From NCBI GenBank assembly GCA_041584055.1, contig JBFHER010000061.1, positions 1 to 16,573 of the forward strand: a stretch of 16,573 bases of DNA, written 5' to 3'. This document shows positions 6,791-14,672 of the stretch, in pieces. The stretch comes from JBFHER01 sp041584055 (GTDB lineage Bacteria > Bacteroidota > Bacteroidia > Bacteroidales > UBA5342). Both the position numbers and the translations under genes were made by a program. Numbering within the stretch: position 1 is the stretch's first letter; the number at the start of each line of letters is the position of its first letter. The notes under the pieces were generated by a model. The model worked only from the letters and a program-made list of their open reading frames with translations. It did no database searches and was not told the DNA's origin.

Positions 6791-8575
6791 ATGAGCAAAT
6801 CAACCTTTTGCAGTTCATTGATAAAGTATAGACGGAATCACACAAATGGTGTGATGATCGGGAATTTAATGCTGGGTGGAGATGCCCCTATTCGCCTGCA
6901 GTCAATGACGAATACGGATACCAATGATATTATAGGAAGTGTTGAACAATGCATTAAAATCATCACAGCCGGTGGTGAATTGGTTCGTTTGACAGCACAG
7001 GGTGTCAGGGAAGCCGAGAGTCTTAAGCACATCAAAGACTCTCTTGTTAAAAAAGGGTATGGGCAGCCCGTTGTTGCCGACATTCATTTCAATCCAAGAG
7101 CTGCTTTTGAAGCCGCTTTGCATGTGGATAAAGTAAGAATTAATCCCGGCAATTTTACCGATCCGGCGAAGCGTTTCGAGGAGATTGACTACTCAGATCA
7201 GGCCTATGCTGAGGAATTGGAAAAGGTCAGGGAAAAATTTGTTCCATTCATTGAGAGATGCAGGGAGAATGGCACGGCTATACGCATTGGCGTAAACCAT
7301 GGCTCTTTGTCCGATAGGATTATGAGTCGATATGGAGACACCTCCGGGGGAATGGTTGAATCATGCATGGAATATTTGAGAATAGCAAAAGAGCAGAACT
7401 TCCATCACATTGTTATCTCAATCAAATCGAGCAATACACGTGTCATGGTACATACGGTTCGACTTCTCATCGCAACAATGAATGATGAAGGGATGCATTT
7501 TCCGTTGCATCTGGGGGTGACGGAAGCAGGAGAAGGAGAAGATGGGCGTATCAAATCGGCTGTTGGAATTGGGGCACTGTTGAACGATGGGATTGGTGAT
7601 ACCATCCGGGTCTCCCTCAGCGAAGATCCTGAAAAGGAAATACCGGTGGCTAAAATGTTACTGGATCATGTGACCGCTGCTGCAGCTGAGGATGCTGCGG
7701 ATAGTTTTCCTGTATCCGACTATCATCCCTATGAATACGTTAAAAATAAGTCGGTAAGCGTTCTAAATATTGGAGGAGATAATTTACCTCTTGTTATCGG
7801 AGAAGCATTTAACTCTGGTGATCTGAATGTGCCACAACCCGACTGGCTGTGGAAGGAAGGGAAATTAACGCATACAATCAATGGCCATCAAAGTCGCATA
7901 ACAAATGACAAGGATGACCTGGCAGATTTTTTGCTTCTGGATGTGGCTGAGATTAAAACTAAAAATTTCGGAGCGTCTTTTGGCTCGCATAAAATAATTG
8001 TTCTTACCACCCGGAAGGCCAACAAAATGGTTCAATTCAGAAGTGCCGTTTTTCAATTGAGGGGCATGGGCATTAACAGTCCATTGATTTTTAAAGCAGA
8101 ATACAATACGGCAGACCAAACCTTGTTTCAGTTGTCGTCTGCGGCAGATTTAGGGGCTTTGTTTTTGGATGGTCTCGGGGATGGCATCTGGCTTGTGAAT
8201 CATCTTCTGGATCCGGAAGTTGTGACAAAAACAAGTTTTGGAATACTTCAGGCGGCCAGATCAAGAATGACTAAAACCGAGTTTATTTCATGTCCCGGCT
8301 GTGGCAGAACCTTGTTTCAATTAAAACCAACAATTGATAAAGTAAAAGCAGCAACCTCGCATTTAAAAGGATTAAAAGTGGGCATCATGGGTTGCATTGT
8401 GAATGGACCCGGAGAGATGGCCGATGCAGATTATGGTTATGTTGGTGCAGGAAAAGGCAAAATTAGTCTATATAAAAGTAAAGAATGCATCGAACGCAAC
8501 ATTCCTGAAGCGGAAGCGGTAGAGCGTTTGGTTGCATTGATAAAAAGGGAAGGAGACTGGAAAGACCCGGATTAA
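6791..8575 (+). CDS. ispG: 4-hydroxy-3-methylbut-2-enyl diphosphate synthase, large form
   Basis: The 594-residue product converts methylerythritol cyclodiphosphate to HMBPP, the penultimate step of the non-mevalonate isoprenoid pathway, using a 4Fe-4S cluster and reduced electron carriers. The N-terminal TIM barrel is seen in VVADIHFNPRAAFEA, VDKVRINPGNF, RIGVNHGSLSDR and HLGVTEAGEGEDGR. The C-terminal iron-sulfur domain has three cysteine ligands (C501 and C504 in CPGCGR, C535 in GIMGCIVNGPGE) and the unusual glutamate ligand E542. The extra domain between roughly residues 290 and 480 marks the long plant/Chlorobi/Bacteroidota form; the enterobacterial enzyme is about 370 residues. It sits between the NUDIX gene (9-nt gap) and ppk1 (28-nt gap). 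Confidence 0.96.
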   Translation: MSKSTFCSSLIKYRRNHTNGVMIGNLMLGGDAPIRLQSMTNTDTNDIIGSVEQCIKIITAGGELVRLTAQGVREAESLKHIKDSLVKKGYGQPVVADIHFNPRAAFEAALHVDKVRINPGNFTDPAKRFEEIDYSDQAYAEELEKVREKFVPFIERCRENGTAIRIGVNHGSLSDRIMSRYGDTSGGMVESCMEYLRIAKEQNFHHIVISIKSSNTRVMVHTVRLLIATMNDEGMHFPLHLGVTEAGEGEDGRIKSAVGIGALLNDGIGDTIRVSLSEDPEKEIPVAKMLLDHVTAAAAEDAADSFPVSDYHPYEYVKNKSVSVLNIGGDNLPLVIGEAFNSGDLNVPQPDWLWKEGKLTHTINGHQSRITNDKDDLADFLLLDVAEIKTKNFGASFGSHKIIVLTTRKANKMVQFRSAVFQLRGMGINSPLIFKAEYNTADQTLFQLSSAADLGALFLDGLGDGIWLVNHLLDPEVVTKTSFGILQAARSRMTKTEFISCPGCGRTLFQLKPTIDKVKAATSHLKGLKVGIMGCIVNGPGEMADADYGYVGAGKGKISLYKSKECIERNIPEAEAVERLVALIKREGDWKDPD

Positions 8576-8603
8576 ATAAGTTAATTTGATTAAAACACGA
8601 AGG

Positions 8604-10730
8604 ATGGGAAAGAACTACGACTATTTTAACCGTGATTTGAGTTGGTTGCATTTTAACCACCGTGTTCTTACGGAGGCAAGAGATACGTCTTTGCCACTGT
8701 ATGAACGCATTAAATTTCTCGCGATATATTCCAATAACCTTGAAGAGTTTTACCGGGTTCGTGTCAGTTACTACCGAAACCTTATTCGAGAGTTGGACGA
8801 GACACATCCAAAATGGAAAGAAGTACAACCGGATGTTATCATCGCAAAAATAAATGAGTTGGTGGCAAAATATCAGCTCGAATTTAGCAAGATTTTCAGC
8901 CAAAGCATCGTGCCTGAATTGCGTTCAAATAATATCATTCTTTTAAGAACGAATGCAACATTGACCGAAACACAGGAGGCTTTTGTGAAGAAGGTTTTCA
9001 TGAACAATGTGTTGTCATCTCTTCAACCGGTGCTTTTGAAGCGAAAACGCATCAAGCCTTTTCTGAAAACGGGACAGTTGTATGTTGTAATTAAGTTTGT
9101 AAAAAGGGGCCTGGCACGGATTTTTTCAAGATCTCAGGTAGGAATGGTGAAGATTCCAACGGACCATAACATTGCCCGATTCATCACATTGCCGGAAGAG
9201 AATGGGAACCATTTCATTATGTTTCTGGAAGATCTAATCATGCGTTATATCGAAAAGATTTTCCCTGGCTATAAGGTTGTAGACTGGTACAATATTAAGG
9301 TCACCCGGGATGCCGATCTTGAATATGATGATTATGTGGGCGAAGACCTGATTGACGTGATTGAAAGCATTGGTTCCACAAGGGCACTTGGACCTCCGAA
9401 CCGCTTTCAGTATGATCATCGAATGCCAAATGCCATTTTAAGCTACCTTCGCGATACCCTTGATCTTGGAAATGAAGACATGGTAAAAGGTGGATCCATT
9501 CATAACTTCAGTGCGTTTTTTGGATTTCCAAACCCCCTGGCACCACGTCTGGAGAACGATAAGCTAATACCTTTGAGGTTGCGGGAACTGGACAATTGCG
9601 ATTCCCTGATTGAGGAGTTTCAGAAACATGAATACATGTTGCATTTTCCATACCAGTCCTACAGTTATTTCATTCGGTTTTTGCAGGAGGCAGCCAATGA
9701 TCCGGGTGTGGAATCCATCCGGTCAACCCAGTATCGTGTCGCGTCCAATTCTGCTGTTGTTGAAAACTTAATTACCGCAGCAGAGAACGGGAAAAAAGTA
9801 ACTGTATTTGTTGAGTTGAAGGCCAGATTTGATGAAGAAGCTAACCTAAAACATGCACGGGACATGAAACGTGCCGGCATAAAAATAATCTACAGTATTC
9901 CTGGATTAAAAGTGCATGCGAAGGTCGCCTTGGTGACTAAGAAATTAGGAAAGCGTAAGAAGAAAAGCACCGCGTTTATTGGGACTGGGAACTTTAACGA
10001 AAAAACCGCACGTTTGTATTGTGATCATGGTTTCTTCACATCAGATGATGGAATCATTAATGATCTGGATAACCTGTTTAAGTACCTGGAAGACCAGTCA
10101 TCAAAACCGAGTTTTAAACATATTCTTGTTCCGAATTTCAACATGGTTGAGACCTTTGAACGATTGATTCATCAGGAAATTGATCATGTAAAAGAAGGGG
10201 GACGAGGTTACATCTGCCTAAAGATGAATGGTCTGGAAGATGAATACATGATAGATCTGTTGTACGAGGCAAGTGAGAAAGGAGTGGAAATAGACATTAT
10301 CATCCGGGGGATTTGCAGGTTGATACCAAATCAGCCTTACAGTAAAAATATAAGACTTGTGCGAATCATAGATAAGTTTCTGGAGCACGATCGCGTGTTT
10401 GTATTTCACAACAATGGGGATGAATTGGTGTATGCCGGATCTGCAGATTGGATGCGTAGAAACCTCTATCGGCGCGTAGAATGTATTTTTCCGGTTCGGG
10501 ACGAATCAATAAAAAATGAAATGATTGATATTCTGAATATCCAATTAAAGGACAATGTGAAAGCAAGACATATTAATTCTAAAATGGGGAATTCCAAAAT
10601 TAAAAGAGAAGGGGAGGAAATACGCTCACAGGAAGCCATTTATTCATTCCTGAAGAAAAAATCAAAGCATAGAAAAACGGATGCAAAACCGGAAAAACAT
10701 TCTGCAAAGGAGACAAAAAATCCATCTTAA
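8604..10730 (+). CDS. ppk1: polyphosphate kinase 1
   Basis: The 708-residue product reversibly builds long-chain polyphosphate from the terminal phosphate of ATP; family members associate with the inner membrane. The N-terminal domain starts YFNRDLSWLHFN and includes NNLEEFYRVRVSYYRN. The two catalytic-domain histidines that correspond to E. coli His435 and His592 are H438 in GLKVHAKVAL and H595 in FLEHDRVFVF. The family blocks FVELKARFDEEANLKHARDM and GSADWMRRNLYRRVE are intact. The last 40 or so residues are a lysine-rich tail with no recognisable domain. I prefer ATG 8604; a TTG at 8586 is in frame and would add six residues (MIKTRR). The gene follows ispG closely and is probably co-transcribed with it. 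Confidence 0.95.
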   Translation: MGKNYDYFNRDLSWLHFNHRVLTEARDTSLPLYERIKFLAIYSNNLEEFYRVRVSYYRNLIRELDETHPKWKEVQPDVIIAKINELVAKYQLEFSKIFSQSIVPELRSNNIILLRTNATLTETQEAFVKKVFMNNVLSSLQPVLLKRKRIKPFLKTGQLYVVIKFVKRGLARIFSRSQVGMVKIPTDHNIARFITLPEENGNHFIMFLEDLIMRYIEKIFPGYKVVDWYNIKVTRDADLEYDDYVGEDLIDVIESIGSTRALGPPNRFQYDHRMPNAILSYLRDTLDLGNEDMVKGGSIHNFSAFFGFPNPLAPRLENDKLIPLRLRELDNCDSLIEEFQKHEYMLHFPYQSYSYFIRFLQEAANDPGVESIRSTQYRVASNSAVVENLITAAENGKKVTVFVELKARFDEEANLKHARDMKRAGIKIIYSIPGLKVHAKVALVTKKLGKRKKKSTAFIGTGNFNEKTARLYCDHGFFTSDDGIINDLDNLFKYLEDQSSKPSFKHILVPNFNMVETFERLIHQEIDHVKEGGRGYICLKMNGLEDEYMIDLLYEASEKGVEIDIIIRGICRLIPNQPYSKNIRLVRIIDKFLEHDRVFVFHNNGDELVYAGSADWMRRNLYRRVECIFPVRDESIKNEMIDILNIQLKDNVKARHINSKMGNSKIKREGEEIRSQEAIYSFLKKKSKHRKTDAKPEKHSAKETKNPS

Positions 10731-10871
10731 GCTTTTTAAAATCGGACCGGGGCATGTTTGTTCCAAGATCAGAACTAAAATGAGTATTGTATTTCAGGTG
10801 TAAAAGCCAATGTTTGCGTCCTTAGGATCTAAAAGTTTTGTAACTTGGGAAATAATTTGATATTGGATGCC

Positions 10872-11933
10872 ATGCTTCCATCAGAAAAGATCACTTTGTA
10901 TTATTTTTCCGGTACCGGGAATGCCAAAGCTGTGGCCGGATGGATTGAGGAGGAAGCAAAGCAGAAAGGTGTAGAAATAGAAGTGCTCAATCTGGCACAA
11001 ACTCGACGAAAAGGACTTGCCACACCGGCATCAAATCAAAAAATTGGTTTTTTAAGTCCAACGCACGGATTTAATTTTCCACCAATTATGTTGCACTTTT
11101 TGTTTCGATTTCCCAAAGGAAATGGAAACAGGGTATTTGTGATGAACACAAGGGCAGGTATGAAGCTCGGTCGTTTTTTTCTGCCCGGTTTAAGTGGGAT
11201 GACTTTGTATCTGTCAGCGCTGATCCTGCTGTTAAAAGGCTATCGGATTCAGGCTTTGAAAGCGGTTGACCTGCCTTCAAACTGGATCTCTGTGCATCCG
11301 GGGCTGCGTCAGAAGGTAATCGATTCAATGAAGGAAAAGCGTAAACTTGAGACCAAAACGTATGCTCAGAAATTAGTGGATGGGAAGCAGATGCTTCGCG
11401 GGCTTTATTCTCTTCCCGTGGATTTGCTTATCACGCCGATTGGTATTTTGTATTATCTGCTTGGTCGTTTTTTTCTGGCAAAAACATTTATTGCATCTAA
11501 GGATTGCACCGCTTGCGGCTTGTGCGATCAGTCCTGCCCGATTGGCGCCATTAAGGTGGTTGATAATCGGCGCTTTTGGACCTACAAATGTGAGAATTGC
11601 ATGCAGTGCATGAATCAATGTCCGGAACGTGCCATTGAAACAGCCCATGGCTTTGTTGCCTTCGCAATTTTTGTCCCGGAAACAATTGTACTATTTATTC
11701 TATCCAGGGTACTGAATATAGAAGCGGTGCTCTTACGTTTGCTCCCACAATTGATGGTAAGTATCATCATGTCACTCATGGAAGTGGCATTGATGATGAG
11801 TGTGGTATTTTTAGGCTACAGATTGATGCATTTTTTAATGAGATTTAGCTTGTTTGAACGCATCTTTGTTCTTACTTCTTTGACTCACTGGAAATTTTGG
11901 AGACGTTATCATTTTTCAGGAAGGAGAAAGTGA
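10872..11933 (+). CDS. EFR1-type membrane flavodoxin/ferredoxin protein
   Basis: The 353-residue product combines an N-terminal flavodoxin-like domain (YYFSGTGNAKAVAGW, residues 10-24), with the FMN-phosphate loop SGTGN at 13-17, and two 4Fe-4S motifs: C212-C215-C218-C222-P and C240-C243-C246-C250-P. The C-terminal part holds two hydrophobic stretches (about residues 260-281 and 290-322) likely to be membrane helices; further hydrophobic segments lie near 111-128 and 180-206. The domain order matches the family called EFR1 ferrodoxin. Its partners are not known; a role in moving electrons between a flavin and iron-sulfur centres at the membrane is inferred. A TTG at 10845 could extend the frame by nine residues, but a TAACTTG promoter-like box (10841-10847) overlaps it, which favours ATG 10872. 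It is about 140 nt past ppk1. Confidence 0.8.
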   Translation: MLPSEKITLYYFSGTGNAKAVAGWIEEEAKQKGVEIEVLNLAQTRRKGLATPASNQKIGFLSPTHGFNFPPIMLHFLFRFPKGNGNRVFVMNTRAGMKLGRFFLPGLSGMTLYLSALILLLKGYRIQALKAVDLPSNWISVHPGLRQKVIDSMKEKRKLETKTYAQKLVDGKQMLRGLYSLPVDLLITPIGILYYLLGRFFLAKTFIASKDCTACGLCDQSCPIGAIKVVDNRRFWTYKCENCMQCMNQCPERAIETAHGFVAFAIFVPETIVLFILSRVLNIEAVLLRLLPQLMVSIIMSLMEVALMMSVVFLGYRLMHFLMRFSLFERIFVLTSLTHWKFWRRYHFSGRRK

Positions 11934-11934
11934 T

Positions 11935-12090
11935 CTCGGAAAACCAATGCCTGTCTTTTACTTTTGGGAAATACTGTGAGGCTAAGATTGAGACGACTGC
12001 GGCGCTGAGCCTGACCTTTATGGGATTGCATAAAACGGCCGTCCGCGATTGTTTTGGTCGTAGATTGGAAGGAATTGCGGCGAAATAACG
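11935..12090 (+). other. G+C-rich intergenic block of unknown nature
   Basis: The 210 bp between the EFR1 gene and the AlbA_2 gene contain no convincing gene. By eye this part is richer in G+C than its flanks, with runs such as GACTGCGGCGCTGAGCC and an ACGGCCGT palindrome (12035-12042), and then changes abruptly to an A/T-rich stretch near 12087. Open frames exist on both strands (plus 11897-12088, minus 11872-12150), but neither resembles a protein family and they lie opposite each other. Weak pairing is possible (AGGCT with AGCCT; GCGG with CCGC), without a strong single hairpin. It could be an interspersed repeat, a decayed gene or a structured RNA. The strand given is nominal. Confidence 0.35.
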
Positions 12091-12143
12091 TTTTTTAAAT
12101 TTTTCTATAGGGGGATAATTTTTGGATCCACTATTTTTGCGAC

Positions 12144-12806
12144 ATGCCAAAAGAGCATTACATATTGCAGCTCATTAAAGAAGGTGAGCACCAGAAGCAG
12201 GATTTTAAATTTGCCATCAGCGATTCAAAAAAAATTGCCAGAACACTAGTTGCTTTCGCCAACACTGACGGTGGTCGTTTGTTGATTGGGGTGAAAGATA
12301 ACGGAAAGATTGCAGGTGTGCGGTCGGATGAAGAATATTACATGATTGAAGCTGCGGCCAATATGTATTGTAAACCCGAAGTGGAAGTTGTTTCCCTTGA
12401 GCATCAGATTGAAGGGAAAAAGGTACTGGAAATTATTGTGCAACCTAGCAAAAACCCACTGCATGCTGCTCCCAATCCTGACAATCAATACCGTGTATAT
12501 AAGCGTGCTGCAGATCAGAATTTGCTTGTCAATGAGATTTATGTGGAGGCCATGAAAAAACGGTCAAGGCAAAATGGAAAACCGTTTAAATTGTCGAAGC
12601 CCGTATCAATGCTCATTGACCACCTCCAGACACATGATGAGGCCACAATTGGTGAGTTCAGAACCCTGGCGCACCTTCGCTTTTTTACCGCAAAGCGGAT
12701 ATTAATTGATTTGGTTGCAATGAAGGTATTAACAATGCGTTTCACCGAACATGAGGTGTACTATTCCTTGTCTACGGAATTGGAGGATTCCTCAAGCCTG
12801 GTTTGA
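12144..12806 (+). CDS. AlbA_2 (Schlafen AAA_4-type) domain protein with C-terminal winged-helix region
   Basis: The 220-residue product starts with an AlbA_2 domain (old names AAA_4, ATP-binding protein): LIKEGEHQKQDFKFAISD, KKIARTLVAFANTDGGRLLI and GVKDNGKIAGV over about residues 7-60, continuing to about 125. The C-terminal 80 residues (MLIDHLQTHDEATIGEFRTL and the helix after it) look like a winged-helix DNA-binding fold. This suggests a small nucleic-acid-binding regulator; its target is unknown. An ideal TAnnTTTG box (12132-12139) ends only 4 nt before the ATG, so a transcript from it would be almost leaderless, but no -33 box is seen at the right distance. The 3' end overlaps the convergent ComEA-like gene by 46 bp. 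Confidence 0.78.
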   Translation: MPKEHYILQLIKEGEHQKQDFKFAISDSKKIARTLVAFANTDGGRLLIGVKDNGKIAGVRSDEEYYMIEAAANMYCKPEVEVVSLEHQIEGKKVLEIIVQPSKNPLHAAPNPDNQYRVYKRAADQNLLVNEIYVEAMKKRSRQNGKPFKLSKPVSMLIDHLQTHDEATIGEFRTLAHLRFFTAKRILIDLVAMKVLTMRFTEHEVYYSLSTELEDSSSLV

Positions 12807-13726
12807 TAATCAATATAGTATTCTAGACGATGCATTCCTGCGGTATCAAGTTCTTCAATATGGAGGAGATTGTCGAAATCTGAAATCAACGAATCCCGAC
12901 GATACTCATAAATGGCTTTGGCCTGATAGAAGTCAATGTAAGGATGCGCTTTTAAACGTGAGACAGAGGCAAGATTGATCGGAATTTTTTGAATGAGGGA
13001 TGTATCGATGGTCATATGATCTCGAATTAAGTCAAACGTTTCCTTCGGAAAACCATAAACTTCCAGCAGTTGTTTCTTAAATGCATATCCGCCAAGCAAT
13101 TGGCGATACTTTACAATTCGCGATGCAAACCTTGACCCGATACCGTACAATGTTTTTAGCGTGCTTGTGTCAGCAGTATTTAGTTCTACAATGAATGTTT
13201 TCTTCTGCCGGACTGGGTTTTCTCCCTGGGAGTTTGTCCTAAAAAAATGCCTGTTCTGATATTTCTTTTTAGGCACCTCATTGCTCGCTTTGTAGTTAAA
13301 CGAATCAGGCAAGGATAAATAGGGTTTTAAAATTGAAAATTCAGAATCCGAGATTGCATATAATTTTGAAACGTCTTTTTTAATTCGAAATACACCTCCC
13401 TTTTCTCGATACTTTAATAATTGTTGAGATGATTGCAACCCAAAACCCAGCTTGCGTAATCCTGAAGAATCAATGGTGTTTGGATTAAAAGAAAACAAGG
13501 AGTCAACAAAAAAATGATTCTCTTTTGAATAATTAAGGGCATCCCGGGCATGTGCAATTGTCCTCAGTGAATCAAGGATGACAAAATAAGCCTTGGGTAT
13601 GCTTGTTTTGGGATGTATAAGTTTTGGTGCGAACAGATTGAATCCCATGAGTAAAAACATGAGGATCAGGAGGACATAAATGCCATTGCGCTCTCTGGCA
13701 GAGAAATGTAGCCAATCTTTCCACAT
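12761..13726 (-). CDS. ComEA-like helix-hairpin-helix membrane protein
   Basis: The 321-residue product has a short cytoplasmic N-terminus, one membrane helix (about residues 16-33, YVLLILMFLLMGFNLF) and then helix-hairpin-helix units. These are visible as FNPNTIDSSGLRKLGF, ELNTADTSTLKTLYGIGSRF with SRIVKYR, and INLASVSRLKAHPYIDFYQA with KAIYEYRR. The N-A-(A/D) lead and the G-[IL]-G hairpin are those of ComEA, which binds incoming DNA in natural transformation. In Bacteroidota such multi-unit proteins are annotated from homology only, and a role in DNA uptake here is inferred. The start at 13726 gives the usual MWKDW...RERNGI beginning; the frame is open to 13825, but that extension looks unlike family members. 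No consensus promoter is clear. Confidence 0.8.
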   Translation of the reverse strand: MWKDWLHFSARERNGIYVLLILMFLLMGFNLFAPKLIHPKTSIPKAYFVILDSLRTIAHARDALNYSKENHFFVDSLFSFNPNTIDSSGLRKLGFGLQSSQQLLKYREKGGVFRIKKDVSKLYAISDSEFSILKPYLSLPDSFNYKASNEVPKKKYQNRHFFRTNSQGENPVRQKKTFIVELNTADTSTLKTLYGIGSRFASRIVKYRQLLGGYAFKKQLLEVYGFPKETFDLIRDHMTIDTSLIQKIPINLASVSRLKAHPYIDFYQAKAIYEYRRDSLISDFDNLLHIEELDTAGMHRLEYYIDYQTRLEESSNSVDKE

Positions 13727-13900
13727 GGTAAAAACAGGTTTAGTAAAGCTGTAAGTTAAGGAAAGTTCAGTACGAAAAAAAGGACGGATGTTTTGTGCGG
13801 AATGCCATTTGCTATGAGGGTACAATCACTTCGTTTCTTTAATGTTATTAGATATGCTTCGGCACCTCACCTGGGCATTTTTAAAGTTAAATGTCATTAA

Positions 13901-14671
13901 TTACAATTCAAACATCCTTTTTATCTCCTGCCCATAACTTTTCCCGCTAACGATTTTGCTTTGATCGTAGTCTTCCATGATGAGAATGAAGCGGTTGTTG
14001 AAGTATTTCCGAGCTTCTTTAAGCAGATTTTTATTGATGATGTAAGATCGATGCACACGCAAAAAATGATCCGGTAGCTTTTCTTCAAGTTTTTTCAGTG
14101 AAGCATCCAACAAATATGTTTTGGCCTGACGGGTAATGATCTCAACATACTTGTCGTCTGCCTTGAAGTAGGAAACATCATCCAGGCGAATAAAAATGAT
14201 CTTTTCGCCAACTTTCACAGGGATGGATGTAGGTGTTTCTTTCACATTGTTTTGTGATAAATTCTGAAGGAGTTTGTAAATAACATCATCGTTTGACGAT
14301 CCATTGAAACGTTGAAGTTTCTCAACTGTTTGTGCGAAACGTTCATCCGATACAGGTTTTAAGAGGTAGTCCACCGATGCCGCTTCGAATGCCTTAAAAG
14401 CAAACTTATCGAACGCCGTACAAAAGATAACCAATGGTTTGTGCTGGGTGTTTTGGAGTACCTCAAAACCACTTAATCCGGGCATTTGTATGTCGAGAAA
14501 TATGAGATCCGGCTTTAAGGTTTCAATCAGGGACACAGCCTCTATTCCGTTTTTAGCAACGCCAATCAGCATAAAAATATCAGGATAAAGGCATATGAGT
14601 TGTTTCAGACGCAAACGTGCCGGATGTTCATCATCAATAATAAGACATTTGTATTTAGGATTTTTTGGCAT
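13901..14671 (-). CDS. LytTR-family response regulator
   Basis: The 256-residue product has an N-terminal receiver domain with acidic pocket D13-D14, phosphoacceptor D60 in FLDIQMPG, T85 and K105 in LLKPV. A C-terminal LytTR DNA-binding domain includes IFIRLDDVSYFKADDKYVEI and HFLRVHRSYIINKNLLKEAR. It should be phosphorylated by the histidine kinase directly upstream and bind short direct-repeat sites near target promoters. The start at 14671 lies 1 nt after the kinase stop (TAAAATG), indicating translational coupling. The frame is open further upstream, but an earlier start would run far into the kinase gene. Confidence 0.93.
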   Translation of the reverse strand: MPKNPKYKCLIIDDEHPARLRLKQLICLYPDIFMLIGVAKNGIEAVSLIETLKPDLIFLDIQMPGLSGFEVLQNTQHKPLVIFCTAFDKFAFKAFEAASVDYLLKPVSDERFAQTVEKLQRFNGSSNDDVIYKLLQNLSQNNVKETPTSIPVKVGEKIIFIRLDDVSYFKADDKYVEIITRQAKTYLLDASLKKLEEKLPDHFLRVHRSYIINKNLLKEARKYFNNRFILIMEDYDQSKIVSGKSYGQEIKRMFEL

Positions 14672-14672
14672 T

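Noticed and set aside
8463..8903. 146-codon open frame on the minus strand
   Set aside because: It lies entirely opposite the conserved ends of ispG and ppk1; both plus-strand genes have unmistakable family motifs there.
10731..10871. Possible small gene or terminator between ppk1 and the EFR1 gene
   Set aside because: No open frame with a family match and no convincing hairpin; only a weak promoter-like box near 10841.
11897..12088. Open frame on the plus strand (63 codons) starting inside the EFR1 gene
   Set aside because: It starts in another frame of a well-supported gene, has no recognised domain and lies opposite another open frame.
11872..12150. Open frame on the minus strand (92 codons) across the intergenic block
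   Set aside because: It covers the end of the EFR1 gene and the start of the AlbA_2 gene on the other strand, resembles no protein family I know, and has no start signal. Better described as part of the G+C-rich block.
13727..13900. Possible promoter or terminator between the LytTR regulator and the ComEA-like gene
   Set aside because: No exact TAnnTTTG box with a matching -33 box and no strong hairpin could be seen in these 174 bp.
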